Notes: generated by a model from the sequence alone, not told the origin. 64,000 nucleotides of DNA from Larix kaempferi (GCA_027924585.1 BSBM01000050.1:6724501-6788500), one strand, 5' to 3'; shown: positions 43,722 to 55,195, numbered from the stretch's first letter. Translations and numbers: made by a program.

Positions 43722-44822
43722 TTCACTACTGCTCCTACTGATCTTCTGCTACAGTCACCGAGACTGTGAGTCATCTTCCTGACCCCTGAACTCAGATCTC
43801 TCACACTTGTCCGAAATCTCCACACAAAATTTTCTACCAAATCAATTGATTTGATTTTTATTTATACTTGTCTTGTCCATAAGATTAGGTGGCCGACTTG
43901 TCTTTTTTATTACATTTAATTCAAATATATTTTTCCATTCCATGTTATCTTCAACAAATATATATAAATTTATATTTGATCTTTTAGTGACATCATCGGT
44001 CTTCATGCCCACATGGTTTTCATTTTTATGCTTGCAAGGATATTTAGCATGCCTCCAAAATGTGCCCGCAATTTACTCATGTAAATGCCCATAGGCATGT
44101 CTTAGAAATGCTCGCAAGGGACATTACTTATGCTTGCAATACACTTTAAAAAATGCTCGCATGGTCCATTACTTATTCTCGCACATCCTCTTAAAATATC
44201 CCCGCATTATCCTTACTGGAGATGCCCACAATGCATCATAAGAATTCCTGGAGTGGGCTCCACTTTGATGCCTACAAGGGCCATCAACACATTCCCGTAG
44301 CACTCCCTTGATAGTATGCCCGCATGCTTCAATTGAAATGCCCACATGGACACTTGAAATGCCCACAAGGAGCCTTCTCCATATGCCCGCATGATTCTTC
44401 TCATCAACACTTTGTCTCCATGTCATCTGCCATGTCATTTGCCATGTCCTCTTGGCATTGTCCTTGCTTGTCATCTTGTCATCACCCTTGTCCATTCTTG
44501 TTTTCCATGTCATGCTTTTCCATATCCTCAAGCCATGACATCTTGTCCTTTGTATATCAACTCTTTGTCATTTATGCCAAGTCATTAACACACACTTTCC
44601 ATGTCCTCCATCTTCCCATGTCACCAATGTTTTTCATGCCTACAAATGTGCCTTGTCATTAGTGCTAGCTTTTTCATGCTTGCTTGTCTTCAAGTCCTCC
44701 ATGCTTTCCTAGTCACCTTTGCCACTTGTCATGTCCTAGCCATGTCCTTCTTGTGTTCTTCATGTCACCAATTTTGACCTTTGTCATTAATGTATTGACA
44801 TCAATGACAACCATATTCATCA
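43722..44822 (-). repeat. CopI 3' LTR (left; homologous part)
   Basis: Matches 48000-49044 from CACTACTGCTCC to CATATTCATCA. It contains the periodic TGCCCGCA array (44006-44390) and then a region crowded with CATGTC and TTGTC words. Confidence 0.82.
44006..44390 (-). repeat. Periodic TGCCCGCA-like motif array, left LTR
   Basis: Seventeen occurrences of TGCCCGC or close variants (TGCTCGC, TGCCCAC, TTCCCGT) start at 44006, 44029, 44050, 44063, 44086, 44109, 44131, 44154, 44176, 44199, 44223, 44245, 44269, 44292, 44317, 44339 with 44360 and 44384 closing the run. Intervals are 21-25 bp with one of 13. The bases between motifs are not conserved from unit to unit. Confidence 0.85.
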
Positions 44823-46121
44823 ATCTCCCCATTTGTCATTGATGGAAACCAAAATTTCTCTTCCCCTTTGACATTAATGACAAAGGGCCAATCAGCCATT
44901 AAGGACTTCACAATACCAAAAAAAAATGTATCCTTGAATACTTCCATGTCAACTTCTGATCTGGACTTGTTACTGTTTGATCATCATTTTCCATCTTCAC
45001 ACATACTCCCCATGTCATGTAGACTTCTTGATTTGCTAAGCGGGTCTCCTCCTTTGATTGAGCTGGGTATGCTTCTTTGAGATCATCCTTGCCATCTTCA
45101 ACATACATACTGCCTATTAAATTTTTGCTGCTGGTTTTTCATGCCAAATTTCACCCCCTGAGCTTATGCTGCTTCAAACTTCATCAAAGTTTTGTCTAGT
45201 AAATTCATAAAAGGTAAGCATGCATCAAATCTTCAAGACATCTTCAAACAATATTCAAATCTGCCACTAATATTCTTTGTCCAGAACACTTCAAATCTTG
45301 AATGCCAATTTGTCCTTAAGATGCTAGTTATCTCCTTGTATAAATTTAATGCCAAATCTTCTTCGGATCTACCTTGACTTACTGGAGGCTACTGGAACTA
45401 TGCAACCTTCAGATACTTCATTACTAGAGCTGTGTACTCTTCAACTCTATCACTTGGTTCTGATTCCCTTGTTTTTTTTTCTCAAGTGTAATTAAATGCA
45501 TCAATAATCATTTAATAAAAAGGTAAGTATGTATCACTTTTCAACACATCATACTCCCCCTTTCAATCATATCATCACTCAGATTTTCATTATCAAACTT
45601 CTTTTAGAAAACAGGATGAATAATATTTCCTTCAAAAATGCTTCTGTAGTTGTTTCATGCTCTTCAAGCTTCACTTCATTAAGTATGTTGCTGATATCAA
45701 TTGACCTTCAAGTAATTTTGCATACTCCCCTTTTTGGCTTCCAATTTGTATTTGCACTTCCTTGTAAACCCATGTACATGTCTTCTTCATTTTTGCGCAT
45801 TCTTGAACATATCTCCTTTGCATCCATAATTCTTGAAGATCTTCTAGCAAGCTTGAGCTTGTCCATTTTCTCCTTCAGAATTCTTCATTCTTTGAACAAC
45901 TTCACAAGTGCATATCTTATGCTTCGATTAGATCCAAAGCCATATCAACATGCTTATGATTTATATTACAACAACAATTCAAATGCCAATAGTTGCTTGA
46001 AAAATTCTTTACTCCCCCTTACACATGCATATCTTGTTTTATATTACAACCACGATCCTTGGACTTGATTTTTGCTTGGAGTAGTCATCAATTCTCCTTG
46101 AGTTCATTCTCCATAATGAAC
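44823..46121 (-). other. CopI interior without a gene
   Basis: Where pol would be expected 3' of gag, only stop-rich AT-rich sequence is seen. The polypurine tract is at its left end (44823-44834). Confidence 0.6.
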
Positions 46122-47751
46122 TCATTGTATGCCATGGTCTTTGAAAGACCTCAAACATGGCTTGCCATATCCACTTGTGCACTTATCATCCACTTCATTT
46201 AGATCTAGCAGAATGTTCTTCGTTACCCATACCTTAGGATGTCCTTGTCCGTGAACATTGGTCCTTTGGTCTTCAAATCTGTTGGTGTCATTCTTCTTCC
46301 AAGATTCATTAACCTTCCTTGCTGATGGGTATGAGAAGCTTCTCAAGAATTGTCTTCTTGAAATTGTGCATACTTGAGCTTTATGACCAACTCCACCACA
46401 AGTGAGGCATCTCAATGTAGCACATTTAGCAACCACATGTCCAATTCGATCACATGCGCATCTTATTTGATCACTTTGAATTCCAACATTTTTTCTTCCT
46501 TGGAATGTACAATCCATAGCCTGTGACCAAAACCATTACAAGAATAGCAATAACCATTGAAATTTCTATCATATCTGAGTGCTTGATTCCTTCTTAGAGT
46601 TGTCTCTTTTCTTGTAAATAATTTTCTTTGAGGAGTGGGAGCAACTTCTTGATGTATTTTTTTATCTTTCAACTTCTTTGTTGTCATGTGCAGGTGCATG
46701 TAGAGCTTTTCTTTCATCTTCTTCAAGAGTCTTGGGGGACCACATGTCTTCTTCATATTTGTCTTGTACCTTCTTGTACCCAAGGCCATATTTGTCAAAG
46801 GGAGACCTTTGATAATCAAATATCTCATCTGGGATAGCTGAGCTATTCTTAAACTTGACAGAGTTTTTTTTTTTCATTCTTCTTTCTGAATTCAACTACT
46901 TCCATTTCAAGATTTTGACAAGTTTTCTCTTTCTCATCTAGATGAGGTTTCAACACTTCTTCAATTCTCTTATATCCTTCCAATTGAATTTTCAAATCAA
47001 GATTATCCCATCTTGTCTCTTCAAGCTCTTTAGGATCTTCGCCAATCTTGTCTTGTTCTTTTCCTAGTTCATCCTTCAATCTTTTGACCTTGAGATTTTT
47101 ATCTTCTAACTCATCTTGTACATCTTTGTTCTTGAATTTCAATCTCATGATCAAGGTCTTTGTCTCCTTTTGGTATTTTTCAAATGCTCCCATAATATTC
47201 CTCCTAAGGCTTTAATTGAACTAGATATCCATATCCAAAAGAGTGCATGCAAATGCCTCTTTGACTTTCAATAAGTCTTCCTTTTCATTTTCTGTAAGTT
47301 GAATCTCACCATCATCAATTTCAGAATTATTGCTAACAGAAGAGTCCTTACCTTCACTTGCATTCGAAGCTTGTGCCTCCTTCTCTTCTTGCTTCTCATC
47401 TTTAGAGGTCTTGACTTCTGTTTCCTTCTCCTTGTCTTGACTTCTTCTTTGGTATTCTTCTTCTAGCTTGAGCCAAAGATCTTTGGCTAAAGTATGCGTA
47501 CCAGTATTTAGTCTTTCCTTCTCAGATTGAGATAAACCCCTTATAATCAATCTTAGTGATTTTTCATTGCTTTCATGTAGCTTCTTAGATGCTGTTCCCT
47601 TTGGTCTGTTTTTTGTAGAAGTATAGCCATTGTCAACTGATTCCCAAATATCATATCCCTGTGCCTATATGTAAACCCTCATTTTGATGCTCCAAGATTC
47701 ATAATTTGATCCATTAAGCAATGGAACTCCATCTTTTGAATAACCATTCAT
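46122..47751 (-). pseudogene. CopI gag
   Basis: ATG at 47751 starts MNGYSKDGVPLLNG, a copia-type gag N-terminus (NYESWSIKM). An in-frame TAG follows near 47660. Then come IRGLSQSEKERL and LWLKLEEEYQRR (UBN2-type helices), a Glu/Lys/Asp-rich segment, and a long heptad-like coiled coil (47193-46849, EDKNLKVKRLKDEL). Frame changes occur near 47200, 46860 and 46510. The C-terminal part has an imperfect knuckle CYSCNGFGHRLWIVH, then CACDRIGHVVAKC and an intact CLTCGGVGHKAQVC. Three knuckles and a coiled coil are typical of one copia gag group (by memory of the family). The gene is dead through stops and frameshifts. Confidence 0.82.
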
Positions 47752-47827
47752 GATCTTCCTTCCACTTGTGTCCACGAATCCCTTCAAGCTTGTTAGGGTT
47801 ATGATGAAGGCCTGCTAGGCTACCAAT

Positions 47828-49044
47828 TGTTAGACACAATGGCTACTAAGAGGGGGGGGGGTGAATTAGTGAGCTTGGACTTATTAACAATTTCAACTTC
47901 TTCTTCAAATCTTATATCATCATTTACAAATTCACTTCAATATCATATTCATCAATGAAATATATTTCAGTAATCAGCTAAGCACATGTCAATATCATAT
48001 TCACTACTGCTCCTACTGATCTTCTGTTGTAACCACCGAGATTGTCCTCATCTTCCTGACCCCCGAACTTAGAGCTCTCAAAATCGTCTGAAATATCCAC
48101 ACAAAATTTTCTACCAAATCAATTGATTTGATATTTATTTATATTTGTCTTGTACATAAGATTAGGAGGCCGACTTGTCATTTTTATTACATTTAATTCA
48201 ATATATTTTTCCATTCCATGTTATATTCAACAAATATATATAAATTTATATTTGGTCTTTTAGCCACATCATCGGTCTTCATGCCCACATGGTTTTCATT
48301 TTTATGCTCGCAAGGATCTTTAGCATGCATCCAAAATGTGCCTGCAATGTACTCATGTAAATTCCCACGAGATGCCCACAAGGGCCATTACTTATGCTCG
48401 CAATACACTTTACAAAATGCCCGCATGGGCCATTACTTATGCCTGCACATCCTCTTAAACGATGCCTGCATTATCCTTACTGGAGATTCCCGCAATGCAT
48501 CATAAGAATGCTCGCAGTGGGCTCCACTTTGATTCCCGCGAGGGACATCAACACATGCCCGCAACACTCCCTTGACAGTATGCCAGCAGAATTCAATTGA
48601 AATTCCCGCATGGACACTTGAAATGCCTGCAAGGAGCCTTCTCCATATGCCCACAGGCTCCTTCTCATCAATACTTTGTATCCATGTCATTTTCCATTTC
48701 CTCTTGGCCTTGTCCTTGCTTGTCAGCTTGTCATCACCCTTGTCCATGCTTCTTTTCCATGTCATGCTTTTACATATCCTCAAGCCATGTCATCTTGTCC
48801 TTTGTATATCATCTCTTTGTCATTTGTGCCAAGTCATTAACACACATTCCATGTCACCAATGCTTGTCATGCCTACAAATGTTCCTTGTCATCAGTGTGA
48901 GCTTTGTCATGCTTGCTTGTCTTTAATTCCTCCATGCTTTCCTAGTCACCTTTGCCACTTGTCATGTCCTTCTTGTGTTCTTCATGTCACCAATTTTGAC
49001 CTTTTTCTTTAATGTATTGTCATTAATGACAATCATATTCATCA
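47828..49044 (-). repeat. CopI 5' LTR (right)
   Basis: 1,217 bp. It starts on the plus strand TGTTAGACACAATGG and ends CATATTCATCA. The primer-like site lies at 47810-47827. A run of ten G follows the left end. It carries the second copy of the periodic motif array. Confidence 0.82.
48282..48660 (-). repeat. Periodic TGCCCGCA-like motif array, right LTR
   Basis: Same arrangement as 44006-44390, with motif variants changed independently in several units (for example ATTCCCGC for ATGCCCAC). Confidence 0.82.
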
Positions 49045-49480
49045 TAAATCTCCCTCTAGGTCCTTTGAAATTTTTTCTTTCTGCATCATTGTATGACTGG
49101 ATTGTTTCGACGAAAAACTCAGTGATATACCCCTCCAAAATTCTGTCTACCTAGAATTCGACAGCCCTCGATGCCCTATTGTCGACCCGCTTTAACTACT
49201 GGATCAATTCTGGGGTCCAATGGTTAGGTTCACCTCCCTCGAAAAGTTTCTTCTTAAAATCCAGCTGCGCCAACCACTCATGTAGAAATATCAGAAATTC
49301 ACAGAAGTACACCTCATGGATATCAGAATAAATATACTTTTGCAACCAGCTTCTTTTCTTCTTCCCTGGGTTCCGATTTTCTCCTTCCGCGAACTCTTGT
49401 ATATTTTTATCGAACTAGTGCTGAATCTCCTGTTTTGTCGGATGCCACATCATGTCCTCTTCTTCCTTCATCAAGGTCCT
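49045..49480 (-). pseudogene. Gypsy-associated ORF fragment
   Basis: On the minus strand a frame with three stops reads EEEDMMWHPTKQEI, KKKRSWLQKYIYSDIH, then FLIFLHEWLAQLDF and RILEGYITEFFVETIQ. It resembles N-terminal, gag-like ORF sequence of large plant gypsy elements, perhaps of the Gyp0 type. It is flanked on the left by CopI and on the right by non-coding sequence up to GypE. Confidence 0.4.
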
Positions 49481-49680
49481 GACAGCAAAACCATTTGTTG
49501 ACACAGTTCTGTCGATAGGGGTTCACTTCGCACTGCTGTCAACAAACACCAATCAAACACCCTTTTGCATCATCCCAGAAAGGTTTTACCCTTTCCAACA
49601 ACACTCACAGAGCGAGTGAAGTATCATCCGAGATGATTAACGGGGCTACAGGAACCAAGTTTCCGCAGTAGGGGGAGGGC
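49481..49680. other. Unassigned spacer between gypsy fragment and GypE
   Basis: Non-coding. The minus strand contains a GTTTGTTGACAGCAG segment typical of retroelement leaders, but nothing can be assigned. Confidence 0.35.
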
Positions 49681-49976
49681 TGTTACACCTAAAATATTAC
49701 CATCATGAGATTCAGTGTATACATCCCTAAAGTTTCCTTGGCTAAGTCATTAACCTGGAAGAGATATAACCCATTTGTACTAGCTTTTGAGAGGTCGTCG
49801 CAGGGTGCGACGATATCAGTTAATATACAAAAATAGCTCCTTCGAGCCCATTCTTGAAGCTAGATGACATGGATCCTTATCCCCGACCTCTTGGGAGAGC
49901 CGACACTCAGTTCCTAACCTCTTGGAAGGATCCCCTATCTCTCTCCTACCTTATCCATACCCTATCCACTTAGTCC

Positions 49977-49984
49977 TATATAAG
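49977..49984 (+). promoter_or_regulatory. TATA box in GypE LTR
   Basis: TATATAAG; the identical word is found at 52370-52377 in the GypD LTR. Confidence 0.65.
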
Positions 49985-50380
49985 TGAAGCTCACTCCCAT
50001 TCCAAAGCACGAAAGTCTATAGTGTCTACATGCTGGTGAAATCATCTTGGAGAGATCTTTACTCATCCATTGAGAGACTCACACTTCCTTGGGAGGATAT
50101 GGCATTGGCTTGGATGGAGAAGGGTTACTTCGTTAATCTATGGTTGTAGTCTTTCTCTTCTATGTACTTTCCCTATTTTTACAGTAATATAAACACTTTC
50201 CACCAATATTGTTGTGTTGATGATATTATGTAGTTTACCTTCTTAATTGTTTACTTACATTTGTTATTGTTTAGATTCTTTTACTTGTTTGTCTTGTTTT
50301 GTGTATCTTGGCAGGTCTTGCAGCTTAGATCTGACGACCACGAGGCGTGGAATAACATCCAGGAAAAGGGACTACAAAAT

Positions 50381-50390
50381 TAAGGTAAGA
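50381..50390 (+). promoter_or_regulatory. Candidate splice donor in GypE LTR
   Basis: AAG|GTAAGA, the plant consensus, with the boundary after 50384; the counterpart in GypD is at 52824. Confidence 0.6.
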
Positions 50391-50519
50391 CATCTAATAA
50401 CTTGATCCTTAACTAGATCTAGGAAAGTGGTTTATAGTCTGTTTTATTTGTTCTAGACTCACATTGATCTAGGGAGATCCGGCTCGCATCCGCTCGAGTG
50501 GATTGTCTGTCAAAAAATC

Positions 50520-50537
50520 TGGCGACCATACTGGGGA
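50520..50537 (+). promoter_or_regulatory. GypE primer-binding site
   Basis: TGGCGACCATACTGGGGA just inside the LTR, identical to GypD 52959-52976. The matching tRNA was not determined. Confidence 0.7.
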
Positions 50538-50943
50538 AGAACATTGCTTTGTAGTTGTCAATTTGAATGTCATTTTCAATTGATTTCTTGTTACAAGCCA
50601 TCTTATTTGTCATTTACCTCTTAAACTGGTTTCACCATCAAATCTTCACTTTGGAGAGTTTGATTACCTTCCTTTGATTTTTTACTTCTCATTTTCAAAC
50701 CATTTCGTTGCTCTTTGTTTGGAGAATTGGTTCATTTTTGAACTTAGATCTTGCCTGTCGCACCTGGTCAGTGGACTCATAACGACATTGTGTCATTTTC
50801 TATCTTTGTTCTTTGTCTGTGGGCCTATTGTCGCAACCCTTTCATTGGTCTTTTGCGACACTGTCGCACTTCCCGCATTGGTTGACTGTGATTCCGCACT
50901 GTGTACAAGCACAGAGTGCACCGATCTGCCATTTTTGCCATAC

Positions 50944-51336
50944 CACTAGTACAAAATGAGAGATAAGTGACCAAAAAAATGACCAAAATCCGCATATAAA
51001 TGACCACTTTTGAGTTGGTGACCACTGGTAGCAAATTAGTGGCCATGTATCATGCGACCAAAAATGTGGTCATATTTAGCTTGGCCATTTATAGCTTATC
51101 TTGTGGTCATATATTTGGTCGTATATTTGGTAATATATTTGGTCATTAATTGTCACAATTAATGACCACATTTTTTGTGACGTGATAAATGACCGCTAAT
51201 TTGCTACCAACAATCGCCAACTCAAAAGTGATCATTTATATGCATATTTTGGTCACTTATTTCTCATATTGTACTGGTGGTTGTTTATATGCAAATTTTG
51301 GTCATTTTTTTAGTCATTTATCTCTTTTTGGTGGTT
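50944..51336. mobile_element. Inverted-repeat MITE-like element
   Basis: The left end CACTAGTACAAAATGAGA is mirrored twice on the right, at about 51245-51280 (CTCATATTGTACTGGTG) and again at about 51285-51336. The arms are about 170 bp and rich in TGACCA/TGGTCA. The terminal CACTA resembles CACTA-type transposons. No ORF. No clean target duplication could be found, perhaps because the right end is duplicated. Confidence 0.7.
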
Positions 51337-51348
51337 TCAGAATATAAA

Positions 51349-51420
51349 TAGGGCACGGTGGAATCGAACCACCAATATCCTGCCTATAAGGCAGGTGCTC
51401 TAACATTGAGCTAGCACCCT
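51349..51420 (-). tRNA. tRNA-like gene or pseudogene, anticodon UAU
   Basis: On the minus strand a full cloverleaf can be drawn. The acceptor AGGGTGC pairs with GTGCCCT (two G-U pairs), the D stem is GCTC/GAGC, the anticodon stem CCTGC/GCAGG with loop CTTATAG, the variable region is ATATT, and the T stem GGTGG/CCACC has loop TTCGATT. The anticodon would be UAU (Ile). The D loop AATGTTA lacks the usual GG, and the AU-rich variable region is unlike plant nuclear tRNAs. It may therefore be an organelle-derived copy or the head of a tRNA-type SINE. It sits 12 bp from the MITE-like element. Confidence 0.6.
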
Positions 51421-52015
51421 TAAATATAATTCCTTATGGATTGATATGAGAATAAAATTTCCAACTAAATAAATGCCCGCAGCCATGAAGAAAAATTCCC
51501 GCTGGCATGATGAAAAATGCCCGCCAACTTATGGAAAAGATGCCCGCCAATAGTGTTAGAAGATGCCCACAGGAAAATGTAAGGAGTGAGATATTAACAT
51601 TGGACACACCAAGCTGAACTCTGCATGTAAATACAAAGTTATGAATAACTGAAAATAAGCAGAGGTGCCAATCTATCTTAAAATAACTTTTCTCTTTATT
51701 TTGATGATTAACTGTCATTTAGAGTGTTTTTCTCCCATTCATTTACTGTTAAAATTGTTACATGTAGGAATTTCCATCGTAAAAAATCAGTAAAGTATTT
51801 TTGTATCCCTTTGGTAGCTTAATTGCAAGCCAGTGATCATTATTTTCTAATGTTATATGGGTTTATATTGCATATTTATAAGTTGGACAGCAGTATTCAA
51901 AGATTAGGGACACCCCCCCTAATCTACATTCACCAACCCAAACAGAGAGGAGGTTCATTGATGACAAAGTGGGTGAATTTTCCTATAAGTTGTACTAATT
52001 TCCATTGCTGACTTT
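51421..52015. other. Spacer with a short TGCCCGC array
   Basis: No gene. TGCCCGC or variants start at 51474, 51496, 51518, 51541 and 51564, giving intervals of 22-23 bp, as in the CopI LTRs. The rest is AT-rich. Confidence 0.6.
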
Positions 52016-52369
52016 TGTTACACCCAAAATCTACTCATCACCAGATTCAGTGTATACACCCCTGAAGGAACTTGGACTAATAATCATCATGGGAGGGTTT
52101 GTACCCATTTGTGCTAGGTTTTAAAGGGTCATCGCAGGTTGCACACTAGCAACATGTGACGTCATAGGTTGCACCACTACAGGGTGCGACGAGGTTTGTT
52201 AATGGGAAAAAATAGATTATTCGAGATCCTTCTCGAAACTTGCTCATTTGGGGGCTTATCCCTGACCTCTAGGAGAGTTGGTACTCGACCCCTAACTCTT
52301 TGGAAAGATTCCCTATCTCTCTCCTACCCTTCCTCAACCTATCCTATCCACACCCTATCCATTTAGTCC

Positions 52370-52377
52370 TATATAAG
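52370..52377 (+). promoter_or_regulatory. TATA box in GypD LTR
   Basis: TATATAAG at the same relative place as in GypE. Confidence 0.65.
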
Positions 52378-52820
52378 TGAGGCTCATTCCCATACCAAAG
52401 GGAGGAAGACTAAGGTATCCATACGCTGGTGAAACCTACCTTAAAGGAAGGCTATAGTATCTACATGTTGGTGAAATCTCTCCCAAGACACTCCATTCAC
52501 CTCTTGGAGAACTCATGCTTCCTTGGAAGGATATGGCAATTGATACGGTCGGAGAAGGGCTGCTATGTTAAGTCTTTGGTTGTAGTCCTATATCTCTATC
52601 ATGTACTCCTCTATTTGTAGTAATACAAATGCTTTCCACCAATATTGTTCTTATGTGTAATGATGTTGTGTTGTTTACCTGCTTAACTGTTTACATAGAT
52701 CTCTTATTCTATAGATGCTCTTTACTCGTTTCTCTTTTCTGTGTCTTGATAGGTCTTGCAGCTTGGATTTGATGACCGTGGGACGTGGATCAACATTCGG
52801 GAGAAAGGATAGCGAATCAA

Positions 52821-52830
52821 AGAGGTAAGA
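52821..52830 (+). promoter_or_regulatory. Candidate splice donor in GypD LTR
   Basis: AGAG|GTAAGA, boundary after 52824; it matches the plant donor consensus and is conserved with GypE (AAG|GTAAGA). Confidence 0.65.
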
Positions 52831-52958
52831 CATCTATCACTCGATCCTTAAGTAGATATAGGAAACGTGTTTGTAGTCTATTCTATTTTTTCTAGACTCG
52901 TATTGAGCTAGGGAGATCCTGCTCATGCCCGCTCGAGTGGATTGTTCGGTAACAAATC

Positions 52959-52976
52959 TGGCGACCATACTGGGGA
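52959..52976 (+). promoter_or_regulatory. GypD primer-binding site
   Basis: TGGCGACCATACTGGGGA, four bases after the LTR end. Confidence 0.75.
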
Positions 52977-55195
52977 GTACTACTTGTTTTGTTTAGTAGT
53001 CATTCATTTGAAAGTCATTTTCAATAGATTACTTCACTCAAGTATGTTTATCATTTTTTCCATTCACTTTCAAATCTTCACATTGAAGGTTCTGATTTTC
53101 TTCCTTTGAGTCCATACAACTCAGTTCCAAGTCTGTTTGTGGCTCATTATTGAGAGATCTGATTCATTTTTTAATCTAGAACTCGCTTGTTGCACCTGGG
53201 TAGTGGAAACAGAGCGACACTGTGTTTTTCTGAGTCTTTGTCCTTTGTCTGTTTCTTACTCGTCGCAGTCTGTGCATTGGTGAACTGCAACACCGTCGCA
53301 CCTCCCGTGTAGGAAACCTGCGACATCGCACTGTCTGCAAAGACATAGTGCGCCAATCTGTCAAAAGTTGACATACAGGAATCCATCCTCTCATTTGATA
53401 GTCTGAGTCTTGGTCTGATGTTTGGATTCCCTCTATGCTGCAAGATCCAGCCAGAGACCCCTTTAATAATTTGTGTGTTGAGAGTTTGGTTCCATTTGGA
53501 TTGACTTTGGGTTCCGTCTTGGACAAGCTTGAAACCGGTAGTGGTGAATACTTGGGTCTCCTCCACCTTCATCCGTTCATTCTTGTATTCCCTTCCTTCC
53601 ATCCCTAATCTGATCATTGCATTGGATCACCTTCCATACCTCATCTACTTTTGTTTTGAGCTTTTCTTTCTACTGCTTGATTTTGAGTTAAGTGTGGCTT
53701 TTCCGCTTGGTTGAGTGCTTGCCTTTTCTTGAGTTTTTTGAGTGTATGAATGCTGTGAGTAGTGTTTTCTTTTCATTCATTTGGATTTGAAAGCAAAGTT
53801 GTTATCAAGTTTATTGCTTTGATACATACATTGGAAAATTAAAAAGTGGTTCTTTCCCATTGTTTCTCAAAAAATTATTGAAGAAAGATTGTTTGCATTG
53901 GAAAAGTCTCATTGATGTTTTGGAAAAGTTGAATGAATGTATGGTATCTTGTGTTTTTCTCGAATTATGAATCAATCATTTTCTTGAAAGGCTCAAAGAA
54001 CGCTTCGATTTTTGCAAAATTGTTTCCATGCTGAGGGAAGATAGATGCATTTTTATTTTTATTTTTTGTCGCTCTTAGATCATTGAAATCGAAATTGAAA
54101 AGCTTGCATATTTCATTTCAGAATCCTCTCTTTTCATCATTTAGTGTCATTTTACTTTGAAAAGAAGAAGAAAAGAAAAAAGTTGCTTTGATTTGGATAG
54201 TAGTGTTGTGTACGTTTGTGTGTTTCGTTGAAAAAGAGAAGAGTACTTTCATTGTTAAATTTGTTTGAATTGAGATTGTGTTGCATTGAGTTGGTTTGGA
54301 AATACCATTGGAAAGAAAAATCTTTCTCCTTACCATAGGTAGAATTCATTGAAAGAAAATAACATTTCGTGCATGTAGCTAGGGCCTGCATTATGTTTCT
54401 GATTATGTACTCACCTCATGCATTCACCTAAACGTCCAAGATAAAATTAACGATAGAACTAGGTAAATTTTTTAGCAACTTGTGTGTAAGTTTGAGACGT
54501 GTTCCGGCGTCGTTAAGCGTGGCAGCTGTTGTTACTTTCCAGCACTGTAGTCCGGGGATATTGTAGTCTTCCACGTACATCGGTATGTCGATCTCCTTCA
54601 CATACCCACCAAGTACCATAATCCATACTTGGCATATATCGAAGGGTGTATCACGTACTCGACACATATATTGGAAGGTTTCGTGCCAACAACTGTGCAT
54701 TAGATAGCACCACTACGGATTTGAGCTCCCATGTACCTTGCGTATATCGGAAGACACCATTAGGATTCCTGAAACCAACCGAGTTAACCATTTGGCCGTC
54801 TTGGCAAAGCAATACACTGAGAACAACACTCGGGGAGATTAGCATGCACGTATTGTCCAGGTAATCAGGTATGCAGGCAAGGGTACAGTCCCAATCCTCC
54901 TTGTCGCGTCATATTGTTGGACCCTGCAGTATATCGTGGTTTACGATGCCTTGATAATCCCGTGAGGTTCCAGACTTTTGAATCCACTCTGTCACACAAC
55001 TTTGCTTGTTGCCTTAGTTTGAGTAGGTTTCTTGGACTGCTTTTCTTTTAGCATACCTTTAGGAGAAACGTTGTTTCGGCCTTTCTGGTTGATTTTCCTA
55101 ATACTCTGGCGGATTTTCCCTGGAGAAGGTTCCGTAGGATCTTGAACTTGCCACCCGAATTTCCCCTTAATCTGGCGGTTATTTCAAGGGTAAGA
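52977..55195 (+). other. GypD 5' leader (2.2 kb)
   Basis: Non-coding. A GTCGCA/TGCGAC cluster lies at 53265-53345, and an AT-rich stretch follows. The segment 54430-55000 is homologous in reverse to GypF 23800-24390. No upstream ORF of note. Confidence 0.7.

Larger units (their letters stand above)
43179..49044 (-). mobile_element. CopI: copia-type element carrying only gag
   Basis: Two direct copies of a 1.1-1.2 kb LTR (43722-44822 and 47828-49044) flank 3 kb containing a minus-strand gag. A polypurine tract (AAATGGGGAGAT on the minus strand) abuts the left LTR, and a tRNA-primer-like TTGGTAGCC abuts the right one, so orientation is minus. No protease, integrase, RT or RNase H is visible. 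The left boundary is unresolved and no target duplication could be confirmed. Confidence 0.78.
49681..50512 (+). repeat. GypE 5' LTR
   Basis: 832 bp. Starts TGTTACACCTAAAAT. Its end has decayed (GTCTGTCA against CGGTAACA in GypD). TATATAAG box at 49977-49984. Confidence 0.85.
49681..50943 (+). mobile_element. GypE: truncated 5' end of a GypD-family element
   Basis: An LTR (49681-50512), primer site and about 420 bp of leader, all homologous to GypD 52016-53370. It ends abruptly at the MITE-like element. Nothing 3' of the leader is present. Confidence 0.88.
52016..52954 (+). repeat. GypD 5' LTR
   Basis: 939 bp, TGTTACACCC to CGGTAACA. It contains a GTCGCA/TGCGAC-rich block at 52133-52195, a TATATAAG box at 52370-52377 and a splice donor at 52824. 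Confidence 0.88.

Noticed and set aside
44006-44390. CRISPR array suggested by conserved 8-mers and variable spacers
   Set aside because: The motif is too short and degenerate, it lies within an LTR pair, and there is no leader or cas context. It was kept as a motif array instead.
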